The translations under genes and the position numbers were made by a program. The notes beneath the pieces were generated by a model. That model had not been told where the DNA came from, did no database searches, and worked only from the letters and a program-made list of their open reading frames with translations. Positions 1-6,620 of a stretch of DNA of 6,898 nt are shown here, piece after piece. The stretch covers positions 1 to 6,898 of the forward strand of contig JAUVPT010000086.1 of assembly GCA_030598525.1 (NCBI GenBank), written 5' to 3'. Source of the DNA: Gemmatimonadota bacterium (GTDB taxonomy: Bacteria; Gemmatimonadota; Gemmatimonadetes; Palauibacterales; Palauibacteraceae). Each line of letters starts with the position of its first letter. The stretch's first letter is position 1.

Positions 1-658
1 AGGAGTGGTCATCGAAGTCCCGGAGCGTGAGCATGCCGAGCATGGTCGCCGGCGCCTGCAGCACCTGGTCCACCACGGTCAGGACGGCACGTTCCGCCCG
101 CCGGGCTCCGATCGCCTTTCCGAGGACCAGGCCCTCCATCATGTCGCGCGCGACCTTCACGGATCGGGTGTACGTGCGCCGCGCCGCGTCGACCGCCTGC
201 TCGCCTTCACTTCCCCCGAACATGGGCGAGGGCGGACCGACGTGGATGTGCGAAACACCCTGGCTTTCCAACTCCGCGTGCAGGGCCTCCAGTGGAGGAT
301 GCCCCGGAGCAGGGTCAGCCGCGATCAGCTTGAGGAACGTCTGCCAGTCCGCGGCACTGGTCTTGGGGTCGGCCTCCACGCGACCGACCCCGTGGCCCCG
401 AAACACCTCCCGAAATGCCGCCAGCGAGGCATAGTCATGCAGGTCGAGTCGCACCTGCAGGTCGTTGACGAACATGTAGTTCCCGGCGACCCATACGCTG
501 AGTCCGCCTTCGTGTTCGAGGATTCGGTCGGCCAGCTCTTTGACCTCCCTGAGTCCACGTTTCACGACCTCGTTCTCGGCCGGGTAAAGCTGCAGCGCGC
601 GAACTGCCCCGTACATCGCCGAGAGGATTCCGGTGCTGTCCATCTGGGCGCCGGTCAT
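1..658 (-). CDS. N-terminal part of a probable HD/HD-GYP domain phosphohydrolase (truncated by window edge)
   Basis: This reading frame starts at ATG 658 and runs off the left edge, giving 219 residues with no stop. The start overlaps the stop of the upstream HEAT gene as ATGA, and a purine-rich AAAGGGGGG (672 to 664) lies 5 nt before it. Residues 11 to 115 form an alpha/beta-looking module with the pattern ALQLYPAEN (21-29), then beta-like segments near 53-65. This module resembles the N-terminus of the neighbouring HEAT protein. Residues 152 to 210 look helical (ARRTYTRSVKVARDMMEG, 159-176). The visible part ends in LRDFDDHS (212-219). From memory, a DFDD-type motif of this kind sits just before the first conserved histidine in HD-GYP proteins that lie next to HEAT-repeat genes. 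The catalytic residues are outside the window, so the HD assignment is inferred. If correct, the protein would be a cytoplasmic phosphohydrolase, possibly acting on a cyclic nucleotide. The frame and start are secure; the family is likely but unproven. Confidence 0.8.
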   Translation of the reverse strand, partial: MTGAQMDSTGILSAMYGAVRALQLYPAENEVVKRGLREVKELADRILEHEGGLSVWVAGNYMFVNDLQVRLDLHDYASLAAFREVFRGHGVGRVEADPKTSAADWQTFLKLIAADPAPGHPPLEALHAELESQGVSHIHVGPPSPMFGGSEGEQAVDAARRTYTRSVKVARDMMEGLVLGKAIGARRAERAVLTVVDQVLQAPATMLGMLTLRDFDDHS

Positions 659-2463
659 GACGGCCCCCCTTTCCCGCTCTCATCGTCGAGATCGATGTCC
701 ATGTCCAATTCCAGCGGGTCTTCCACCAGATCTTCCTCAGGCTCCTCCGAAAGCATGGCGACTTTCACGCGCTCGTCCGAATCGGAGTCGATGGCCCTTA
801 GCGCTACGCGCACCGCGCTCTTCACGGGGGCGGCTCGGTCGGAAGCCGCCTTCTGAAGAGCGGATTGCGCCGCCGGCGTACCTACGACTCCGAGCGCACG
901 GGCTGCGCAGGCTCTTGTCAAAGGCGCACGCCTGCCGCCCCACCACTTCCGGCCGTTCAGCAGTTTCTCGAGAAGGGGAACGGCCTCGTCGCCGGCAATC
1001 GTGCCGTAGGCCCTCATGAACGCCATCTGCTCGCCCTGGGCGCGATCCGAAAGGTCAGATCGGTCGACGATACCGGCGAGGAGGGTGGCGGCCCCATCCG
1101 GGCGCACGGCTACGATAGCCTTCACTGCGGCCATCCGAATGTCCTTTCCAGGATCGGACAGGGCTGTAGCAAGGGCCTCGGCGCCAACCGCGGACCCGAG
1201 GATCGCCAGCGCCTCGATGGCGGCCTGTCGGGTGACATCCTCCGGCCGCTTCGACAACTCCACGAGATCGGGCTCGGCCTCCCGGAGTCCGATGCGGGCC
1301 ACGATTCGCGCAGCTTCCGCCGCGAGCATGGGATCTTCGGCCGAGAGCAGGTCCACCAGGTATCCGGGGTTCGCACCGACGAGCCGATCGAGCGCTTCGG
1401 CGAGTCGGTCGCGCGTCTGCCGGTTTGGAACGGCCGGGATCGCCCTTACGAGAGTCGGGATGGCCTCAGCCTGCAATGCTCCGACCAGGGCCGCGAGATC
1501 CTCCGCCCCGGGCGAGGCTCCCTCTGCATCCGGCGCACTCACCATCTCCGCCATCGCTTCGCTCATATCCCGAAGCAGCGAGGTCACGAGCTCCTGTGTC
1601 TCGTTCTCTCCCGTCTTGTTTGCGAGGAGCTGAAGCTCATTGACGATCAGGGCCACGTTGCTGAAGTCCAGGTCGGCCAGAAGGCGGGGGAGCATCTCGC
1701 GGAGGATGTCCACGACCTGACGTCTTCGCTCCTGGTCACGCATCTCGAACTGGTCGAGAAGCGACAGGGTCACATCGTGCACGATGGGCCGCGCCCACTC
1801 GGCTTCTATTTCGCGCTTCAGATAGAGCAGGTCCGGTTCGCCGAGAGCGATATCCGAGAACTCCGCTGAATCCTCCTCCGTGACCGCACCTGATTCGAGC
1901 ACGGCCTCGATCTCGCTCATGTCCTCCAGGCTTTCCCCGGCGCCGGCGTTGCGGTCGGGCTTGGGGACATCGGTGGCCTCGTCTTCCGTGGCGTCCACAT
2001 AGTCCATGCGGATTGCCTTGAAGTCCCGGTGCCAGAGCGTGGCCAGGAGGTCGTCGTCATGCGCCGGCCGCGAGCGCGCGAGGAGCTCGACAAACTCGGC
2101 CAACTCTCCCTCCTCCACCCCGGGCAGCAGGGCCAGCTGGCGGATCCCGTCCTTGAAGAACCGAAATGCGAAGTTGTCGGGCCCCACGGGCTTGGAGTAC
2201 ACCTCTCGATCACGCCACAGCAAGCGTCCTTCGTCGATCGTGAGAGAGAGGTGCGGCAGCGCATCCCAAACCTCGCTGAGCTTCTCGCACAGCTCCGCTT
2301 GAAACCGCTCGATCAGGGGATTCCCGAGTACATAAGTCTGACGGGCACGCGCCGCCTTGAGAAGCGCGTTGACCGTCTCTTCCACCAACCCGGAGAGCTC
2401 GTCGTCGGTCGCGGCCTCAGGATGGTCGCGCGACGGATCGATATCGGGAGTCTGGTCAGTCAC
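655..2463 (-). CDS. HEAT-repeat protein with N-terminal module and acidic C-terminal tail
   Basis: A 602-residue protein starting at GTG 2463, whose GTGA overlaps the stop of the adenosyltransferase gene; AGAGGA (2472 to 2467) is a close Shine-Dalgarno. No signal peptide or membrane segment is seen, so it is probably cytoplasmic. Residues about 30 to 157 form a compact domain (ARARQTYVLGN at 38-48, FFKDGIRQLALLPG at 102-115, TLWHRDFKAIRMDYVD at 142-157). Residues 160 to 210 are an acidic, probably disordered linker. Residues 210 to 310 are helical. Residues about 350 to 558 are degenerate HEAT/PBS-lyase-type repeats, with repeating A-A-x-A-L-A-x-L-G-like helices (RQAAIEALAILGSAVGAEA at 412-430, TRACAARALGVVGTPAA at 516-532). 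The tail at 573-596 is strongly acidic (EEPEEDLVED). HEAT repeats usually form protein-binding scaffolds and no enzyme motif is visible. The position directly upstream of the HD-type gene, with a 4-nt overlap, suggests the two products are partners. The precise role is unknown. Confidence 0.9.
   Translation of the reverse strand: MTDQTPDIDPSRDHPEAATDDELSGLVEETVNALLKAARARQTYVLGNPLIERFQAELCEKLSEVWDALPHLSLTIDEGRLLWRDREVYSKPVGPDNFAFRFFKDGIRQLALLPGVEEGELAEFVELLARSRPAHDDDLLATLWHRDFKAIRMDYVDATEDEATDVPKPDRNAGAGESLEDMSEIEAVLESGAVTEEDSAEFSDIALGEPDLLYLKREIEAEWARPIVHDVTLSLLDQFEMRDQERRRQVVDILREMLPRLLADLDFSNVALIVNELQLLANKTGENETQELVTSLLRDMSEAMAEMVSAPDAEGASPGAEDLAALVGALQAEAIPTLVRAIPAVPNRQTRDRLAEALDRLVGANPGYLVDLLSAEDPMLAAEAARIVARIGLREAEPDLVELSKRPEDVTRQAAIEALAILGSAVGAEALATALSDPGKDIRMAAVKAIVAVRPDGAATLLAGIVDRSDLSDRAQGEQMAFMRAYGTIAGDEAVPLLEKLLNGRKWWGGRRAPLTRACAARALGVVGTPAAQSALQKAASDRAAPVKSAVRVALRAIDSDSDERVKVAMLSEEPEEDLVEDPLELDMDIDLDDESGKGGPS
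664..672 (-). promoter_or_regulatory. Shine-Dalgarno sequence for the HD-type gene
   Basis: Minus-strand AAAGGGGGG, 5 nt before ATG 658, inside the last codons of the HEAT gene. It supports the ATG at the ATGA overlap as the true start of the truncated gene. Confidence 0.55.
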
Positions 2464-3074
2464 GAGTCCTCTGCACCTTCGTCAGTCGGTGTCGGGAGCG
2501 CGCTGTCACGCCGGCGCCCAGGCAGCCACGTGGTTTCCGGATGGCCCGCACGGTGGTTGACCGCACGTGCGAGTGTGAACAGGAGATCCGAAAGTCTATT
2601 AATATACGGAATCACACTGCTACTCAACGCAGGATCATCGTCGATCAAGGCGGTCACCTCACGCTCCGCCCGCCGACACACCGTTCTCGCCACGTGCAGT
2701 TGCGCGCCCGCGCCGCAACCCCCCGGCAGGACGAAGGCTGCCAGGGGCGGCAATTCCTCATCCAGCCGATCGATCCACGACTCGAGATCGGCGATTCTGC
2801 TCGGTTCGAGAGCAGGAATCGTTCCGCGCTCGATTTCCCGATCCGGGCGGGCGGCAGCGAGACGCGACCCGAGGATGAACAGGTCTTCCTGAACGTGGAC
2901 GAGGTCCGCCGTGCCAAACTCTCCGCCTGCATCCAGCGCGAGCGCCACGCCCAGGGAGGCATTGAGCTCATCGAGGGTGCCATATGCAGTCACCCGGGCG
3001 TCGTGCTTCGACACTTCAAGTCCGCCGAACAGTTTCGTGCGCCCGGTGTCGCCCTTGCGCGTGTAAATCTTCAC
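2460..3074 (-). CDS. PduO-type ATP:cob(I)alamin adenosyltransferase
   Basis: A 204-residue protein that transfers the adenosyl group of ATP to cob(I)alamin to make adenosylcobalamin, the cofactor of enzymes such as methylmalonyl-CoA mutase. The N-terminus carries the family ATP-binding signature TRKGDTGRT (5-13). YGTLDELNASLG (31-42), LPGG (116-119), the HVARTVCRRAERE helix (127-139) and YINRLSDLLFTLAR (157-170) are all characteristic of the PduO/MMAB trimeric family. The length is close to normal for a single-domain bacterial member; the last ~20 residues are a low-complexity tail. The GTG start at 3074 overlaps the metalloprotease stop as GTGA, with AAAAGG (3090 to 3085) upstream at a rather long 10-nt spacing. 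No ATG is available before the TRKGDTG motif. The motif content makes the assignment secure. No B12-dependent enzyme or other cobalamin gene is present in the window, so the consumer of the cofactor is unknown. Confidence 0.95.
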   Translation of the reverse strand: MKIYTRKGDTGRTKLFGGLEVSKHDARVTAYGTLDELNASLGVALALDAGGEFGTADLVHVQEDLFILGSRLAAARPDREIERGTIPALEPSRIADLESWIDRLDEELPPLAAFVLPGGCGAGAQLHVARTVCRRAEREVTALIDDDPALSSSVIPYINRLSDLLFTLARAVNHRAGHPETTWLPGRRRDSALPTPTDEGAEDS

Positions 3075-3784
3075 GGACCGGAAACCTTTTCGGAGTCGAG
3101 CCTCTCGTACAATTGTCTCGCCGACCGGATATCCCGATCCGAGAGAGCCATATTGCGGTTTCCCGGGTGCATCACGTCGCTCGGGTCGTCACTATGGGGC
3201 AGGCCGATGACATGCCCGAGTTCGTGCAGGGCCACAAGGAGCAGGAACTCGTCGCTCATCGGCGTACCGCCTTCGTGCTGTGTCGCGAGGGTCACGACCG
3301 CCGAACTCAACCAGCCCTCTCCGTCCGTCTCCCAGTCGGTGGTTCCCGCCTGGTGGGCCTCGAAACGACGAATCCAGCGAAACTCGACGTCGGCAGCCTG
3401 CGTGTACCGGGTGCTTCGAAACGCGAGCGGCACCCCGCCGACGTCATTCCACGCCTCCATCGCACGGATAGTCTCATCCCAGAAACCGGGGCGCTCCGGC
3501 GGCGCTTCCGTGAAGTGTACCCAGAGTGTCCGACGGGCGTCACTGGTGGTGCGCCAGCGCGGGATGGGCGATTCGTGCTTCCCGTCGAGACTGCCGATGT
3601 ACACTTCCGGTGGGGGGACGACCGCCGGGCCCGTGTAATCGGCCTGGGCGATCGCGACGGTTGGAAACGTGGATACGGCGAGCCAGGCCACCGCTCCAGC
3701 TGTGACCGCGCGTCGCCATCCGGCGGAGCGTCGCCGTTCCCGGTGGTGTACAGGTCCCAGTATCAGTTCCTCCTTGCGGCTCAC
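3071..3784 (-). CDS. Secreted matrixin-like zinc metalloprotease
   Basis: A 237-residue protein in the chosen frame. The zinc-binding motif HELGHVIGLPH (187-197) gives ligands His187, His191 and His197 with catalytic Glu188. It is followed by a Met-turn, DVMHPG (203-208, Met205). This is the metzincin arrangement, closest in spacing to bacterial matrixin/peptidase M10-like proteins. Residues 24 to 46 look like a signal peptide: RR, then a hydrophobic core (AVTAGAVAWLAV), then AIA just before Gln47. A periplasmic or extracellular location is therefore likely. There is no lipobox cysteine and no long propeptide. The start is taken as GTG 3784 because its GTGA overlaps the glcE stop, as at the other junctions in the operon; the open frame extends further upstream but only as antisense-like, Arg/Gly-rich sequence inside glcE. 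A consensus AAGGAGG lies inside the first codons, so a start at CTG 3760 is possible; either start keeps the signal peptide. The substrate is unknown. Confidence 0.85.
   Translation of the reverse strand: MSRKEELILGPVHHRERRRSAGWRRAVTAGAVAWLAVSTFPTVAIAQADYTGPAVVPPPEVYIGSLDGKHESPIPRWRTTSDARRTLWVHFTEAPPERPGFWDETIRAMEAWNDVGGVPLAFRSTRYTQAADVEFRWIRRFEAHQAGTTDWETDGEGWLSSAVVTLATQHEGGTPMSDEFLLLVALHELGHVIGLPHSDDPSDVMHPGNRNMALSDRDIRSARQLYERLDSEKVSGP
3769..3775 (-). promoter_or_regulatory. Consensus Shine-Dalgarno-like AAGGAGG inside the start of the metalloprotease gene
   Basis: On the minus strand AAGGAGG lies at codons 4 to 6 of the metalloprotease gene as called from GTG 3784. The next in-frame possible start is CTG at 3760, 8 nt downstream; no ATG or GTG stands at the right distance. 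The site in front of GTG 3784 is weak (AGGCGGA, 3797 to 3791). The AAGGAGG may therefore mark a CTG start, or be chance (codons Lys-Glu-Glu). Confidence 0.35.
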
Positions 3785-4983
3785 AGATAGTCCGCCTGCC
3801 AGGGGAATTCGACTCCGGCAAAGGCGGCCAGCCACCGGCTCTCGATATCCCGCGATCCCGTGCTTCTCATCCTGCGAGCCGCTGCGTGCTCTGCCTCTCC
3901 CCCCCGCTCGATGCGCACGGCCGGCGTCTCGAGCGTCGGGGGTGGCACGGACGCCCGTCCGACCGCGTCGGCCAATGTGGTCAGCCAGGCGGGCGCATGC
4001 CTCTGTCCCGCGGCCTTCTGCCGCTGCGTGAGCAGGCGGACCACACCGGTCGCCGGAAACGCCTCCACGCTCCACGGATCCACCTCGTTCACCAGGCGAT
4101 GGTCCAGATCCTTCAGCCCGGCCGTAAGATAGCGGCGTCCGAACGTGATGCGGTAGGCGGCGCTGGTGCCCGGTCGAGGTGGGCGTGTTGCGTCGGTGGC
4201 GCCGGGCCCCGTCGACTCGAGGCCCTCTTCCTGGATATCGATCCCCCGATCACGCGCCCACGCTTGAAGCAGTTCGGTCCGCGTCGATACGGAGCGAGGG
4301 CCACCGGCCAACGAGACCGACGCAGTAGCCGACTCTGCTCCGCCGACCCGGCCCTTCCAGGACACGGCCTCGAATCGTGGTGCCCCGGTGAGCATCGTGT
4401 CTACTTCACACAGCGATGCGCCGGCGAGATGATAGTGTCGGAGCATCCGCGGACGGGGCCACAGCCTGAGAGTGACGGTCGTCACAATCCCGAGTCGGGC
4501 CCGGCTTCCACATATCAGCTTTGGGATCTCGTATCCGGCGACGTTCTTCATCACCGGTCGCCCCCAACGGGTGCTTCGACCGTCCCAAAGAAGCAACGTA
4601 CAGGCGAGAACGTGCCGGCGAACCGGCCCGAAGCTTCCATCGAACCCGCTCACCGGAGCCGAGGCCACCCAACCGCCGACCGATCGATCCTCCGGAACGC
4701 TGGCGAGGGGTAGCCAGAGGCCTGCCTCCTCTACGACCCGGGCGAGAACTGACAGGCGCATCCCGGCACCAACCGTGATCGTCAGGTCCCGTGGCTGGAA
4801 GTCGATGACCTCCGAAAGGTGGCTCGTGGACACGACCAACCGGGGAAGCGTTCCAAGACCCGAGGGTGGCCGGTCCAGGGCGGCTCCGGTGACGGCGGGT
4901 ACTCCCTCGTCACTGAAGCGGTCCGTCGAGGATTCGCCCCACTCCCTCAGTTCGAGCGCGGAGTCCGGTCGGAGGGTATTCAC
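3781..4983 (-). CDS. glcE: GlcE-like FAD-binding oxidase subunit
   Basis: A 400-residue protein of the FAD-binding PCMH-type fold, related to the GlcE subunit of glycolate oxidase. RDLTITVGAGMRLSVLARVV (65-84) and VPEDRSVGGWVAS (96-108) match the FAD-binding region. GRPVMKNVAGYEIPKLICGS (141-160), followed by LGIVTTVTLRLWP (164-176), corresponds to the GlcE hallmark KNVTGYDLSKL...GTLGVI. The start is GTG 4983: it overlaps the glcD stop as GTGA and has GGGGAGG 4 nt upstream. The open frame extends upstream to 5166, but that part is out-of-frame sequence inside glcD. The C-terminal half (about 180-400) is less conserved, and the end (WLAAFAGVEFPWQADYL) lacks the usual DPxGxxNPGR-like ending of GlcE. 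In glycolate oxidase GlcE works with GlcD and GlcF, the iron-sulfur subunit. GlcF is not next in this operon, so the substrate and electron acceptor are uncertain. Confidence 0.85.
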   Translation of the reverse strand: MNTLRPDSALELREWGESSTDRFSDEGVPAVTGAALDRPPSGLGTLPRLVVSTSHLSEVIDFQPRDLTITVGAGMRLSVLARVVEEAGLWLPLASVPEDRSVGGWVASAPVSGFDGSFGPVRRHVLACTLLLWDGRSTRWGRPVMKNVAGYEIPKLICGSRARLGIVTTVTLRLWPRPRMLRHYHLAGASLCEVDTMLTGAPRFEAVSWKGRVGGAESATASVSLAGGPRSVSTRTELLQAWARDRGIDIQEEGLESTGPGATDATRPPRPGTSAAYRITFGRRYLTAGLKDLDHRLVNEVDPWSVEAFPATGVVRLLTQRQKAAGQRHAPAWLTTLADAVGRASVPPPTLETPAVRIERGGEAEHAAARRMRSTGSRDIESRWLAAFAGVEFPWQADYL

Positions 4984-6386
4984 GTGGCCTCCCCACCCTC
5001 TTCCGGAAGCAGCTTGCCCGGGTTGGCGAGGCTCAAGCGGTCCGTCGCGTTTCTCATCGCCCGCATGATACTCAACTCCTCCGCACCGAACACGAGCCCC
5101 ATGTGCCGCACCTTGTCCGCACCGACTCCATGCTCGCCGGTGATCGTCCCCCCGACATTCACGCACAGGGCCATGATCTCAGCGCCTGCTTTCTGAACTC
5201 GGGCCACCTGGTCAGTGTCGCGCCGATCGAACAGGAGATTGGGATGGACGTTCCCGTCTCCCGCGTGGAAGAAGTTCGCGAGCCGGAGGTCGTGACGGCG
5301 AGCGATTTCCGCGAACCTGGGCAGGAGATCGGGCAACGTGGAGCGTGGTACGGCCGCGTCCTGGACGAAAACGTCGGGTGCCAGCCTCCCAAGTGCCCCG
5401 TACGCTTTCTTTCTGGCTTGCCAGATCGCGAGACGCTCTTCGTCCGAATGAGCGTGACGGACCTCCCGCGCACCGCACGCCAGCACTGCCTTCTCCGCCT
5501 CCTCGAGGTCTTCAGCGGCCTCCTCCGGGTCGCCCTCGCATTCGACCACCAGGGCGGCTTCCGTATCGAGCGGCAGTCCGGCGGCGAAGATCGACGCCTC
5601 GACCACGGCGATCGTCTCCCGGTCCACCAATTCCAGTGCCACGGGAACGACGCCGGCATCGAAGATCCGCCCCACGGCCTTTCCCGCGTCCGCCACGCTG
5701 TCGAAAAGGGCGAGGAAAGTTCGCACGGCAGTTGCGACCGGTGCGAGATTCAGACGAATCCGGCTGATCACCCCCAGCGTGCCCTCCGAGCCCGTGAAGA
5801 TCCCCGCCAGGTCGAGACCGCCGTCTTCTCCGCGCCCAACGACGAGGGGCGTCCCGTCTGGGAGGATCACTTCCAGGGCCGCCACGTGGTCGGTCGTTAC
5901 TCCATGCTTGAGGCAGTGCGGACCTCCCGAATTCGTGGCGACATTTCCCCCGATCGTGCAGGCCGCAGCGCTCGCGGGATCCGGTAGATAACGCAGACCG
6001 TGCCCTTCAGTCGCTGCATTGATCTCGTCCGTGAGGGTCCCTGGTTCCACGAGAGCGGTCTGTCCTTGAGGGTCGACTTCGAGTATGCGGTGCATTCGTG
6101 TAGTGCAGATGAGCACGCCACCCTGGGCGACCGCCCCTCCCGCCAGGCCGGTTCCTGCGCCCCGCGCCACGAACGGGACCCGCGCTTCATGAAGAAGTCG
6201 GATCACTCGAATGAGCTCATCCCGGTCAGAGGGGAACACCGCAGCGTCCGGAAGGCCTCGGGACGTGGTCAGCGCGTCGGCTTCGTAGGCCACAAGCCGA
6301 TCGGGATCAGCGATCACAGCGCCGGGGTGGACGGCGGCCTGCATCGCCGACAGGAGACCGGCCGGTAAGGCTTGTTCAGAGGACAT
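4980..6386 (-). CDS. glcD: GlcD-like FAD-linked 2-hydroxyacid oxidase subunit
   Basis: A 468-residue flavoprotein of the GlcD/D-lactate dehydrogenase family, which oxidises 2-hydroxyacids such as glycolate or D-lactate to 2-oxoacids. The N-terminal FAD_binding_4 domain (about 45-220) shows RGAGTGLAGG (75-84), PDPASAAACTIGGNVATNSG (135-154) and TGSEGTLGVI (198-207). The C-terminal FAD-oxidase domain (about 225-463) shows HAGDGNVHPN (374-383), GTITGEHGVG (413-422) and the terminal NPGKLLP (455-461). Length and motif order are normal. It is the first gene of the operon. The ATG at 6386 is chosen because it gives a normal N-terminus; it has no Shine-Dalgarno sequence, so leaderless translation is possible. 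The next in-frame ATG, at codon 15, has none either. Its stop overlaps the glcE start (GTGA). Substrate specificity (glycolate, D-lactate or another) cannot be settled from sequence alone. Confidence 0.93.
   Translation of the reverse strand: MSSEQALPAGLLSAMQAAVHPGAVIADPDRLVAYEADALTTSRGLPDAAVFPSDRDELIRVIRLLHEARVPFVARGAGTGLAGGAVAQGGVLICTTRMHRILEVDPQGQTALVEPGTLTDEINAATEGHGLRYLPDPASAAACTIGGNVATNSGGPHCLKHGVTTDHVAALEVILPDGTPLVVGRGEDGGLDLAGIFTGSEGTLGVISRIRLNLAPVATAVRTFLALFDSVADAGKAVGRIFDAGVVPVALELVDRETIAVVEASIFAAGLPLDTEAALVVECEGDPEEAAEDLEEAEKAVLACGAREVRHAHSDEERLAIWQARKKAYGALGRLAPDVFVQDAAVPRSTLPDLLPRFAEIARRHDLRLANFFHAGDGNVHPNLLFDRRDTDQVARVQKAGAEIMALCVNVGGTITGEHGVGADKVRHMGLVFGAEELSIMRAMRNATDRLSLANPGKLLPEEGGEAT
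4988..4994 (-). promoter_or_regulatory. Shine-Dalgarno sequence deciding the glcE start
   Basis: Read on the minus strand this is GGGGAGG, followed by CCAC and then GTG at 4983. It is a near-consensus ribosome binding site inside the end of glcD. Together with the GTGA overlap it fixes the glcE start at 4983 rather than at upstream in-frame codons. Confidence 0.7.
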
Positions 6387-6392
6387 TGCCGG

Positions 6393-6421
6393 ACGTTAGG
6401 CAAGCCCCGGGAAACCGGCAA
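6393..6421 (-). promoter_or_regulatory. Weak candidate promoter for the six-gene operon (leaderless arrangement)
   Basis: On the minus strand TTGCCG (6421 to 6416) and TAACGT (6398 to 6393) are separated by 17 bp. They match the sigma-70 consensus at 4 of 6 and 3 of 6 positions. Transcription from here would begin at or next to the glcD ATG (6386), which fits the missing Shine-Dalgarno sequence. The match is poor and could be chance; no better minus-strand promoter was found in the 92-bp spacer. Confidence 0.25.
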
Positions 6422-6439
6422 GCGAAAGGCCCAATCGGG

Positions 6440-6468
6440 TTGACAGACGGGGGGTATACACGTACCAT
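6440..6468 (+). promoter_or_regulatory. Sigma-70-type promoter of the initiator tRNA gene
   Basis: TTGACA (6440-6445, perfect -35) and TACCAT (6463-6468, 4 of 6 match to the -10) are separated by exactly 17 bp. The predicted start is about 6475, just before the tRNA body at 6479, which would leave only a very short 5' leader. The spacer contains a run of six G and a TATACA that is too close to the -35 to serve as the -10. Confidence 0.65.
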
Positions 6469-6478
6469 CGGGGCCCGT

Positions 6479-6552
<74 letters not shown>

Positions 6553-6565
6553 TTGAGTCGGATCC

Positions 6566-6605
6566 CGCCCCACTACCTGGCAGCGCCAGGCGGGGCGATT
6601 TTCTT
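6566..6605 (+). terminator. Rho-independent terminator after tRNA-fMet
   Basis: A two-part hairpin. The outer stem is CGCCCC (6566-6571) with GGGGCG (6592-6597). The inner stem is CCTGGC (6576-6581) with GCCAGG (6585-6590), closed by an AGC loop; a small internal loop (ACTA against C) separates the two. ATTTTCTT follows at 6598-6605. It lies 14 nt after the tRNA and implies that tRNA-fMet is transcribed separately from the two downstream tRNAs. Confidence 0.8.
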
Positions 6606-6620
6606 GGGAATCCGGGATGT

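Noticed and set aside
5..856. Plus-strand 283-codon open frame, Ser-rich near its end
   Set aside because: It runs antisense across the HD-type gene and the end of the HEAT gene. The Ser-rich part is the reverse of the acidic tail codons. No domain is visible, and GC-rich genes commonly give such open antisense frames.
865..1869. Plus-strand 334-codon open frame
   Set aside because: Fully antisense to the HEAT gene, with no start signal and no recognisable motif.
2541..3638. Plus-strand 365-codon open frame
   Set aside because: Antisense across the adenosyltransferase and metalloprotease genes, both of which have clear family motifs.
3785..4075. N-terminal extension of the metalloprotease frame
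   Set aside because: It lies inside glcE and reads as Arg/Gly/Ala-rich shadow sequence. It would also bury the signal peptide about 120 residues into the protein.
4984..5166. N-terminal extension of the glcE frame
   Set aside because: The extra 61 codons overlap glcD out of frame and resemble no GlcE N-terminus. GTG 4983 has both a Shine-Dalgarno and the GTGA overlap.
5103..5987. Plus-strand 294-codon open frame
   Set aside because: Antisense to glcD, whose motifs are complete; composition is Arg/Pro/His-rich, as expected for a shadow frame.
6455..6460. TATACA as -10 of the tRNA-fMet promoter
   Set aside because: Only 9 bp from the TTGACA, too close for a sigma-70 promoter; TACCAT at 17 bp fits.
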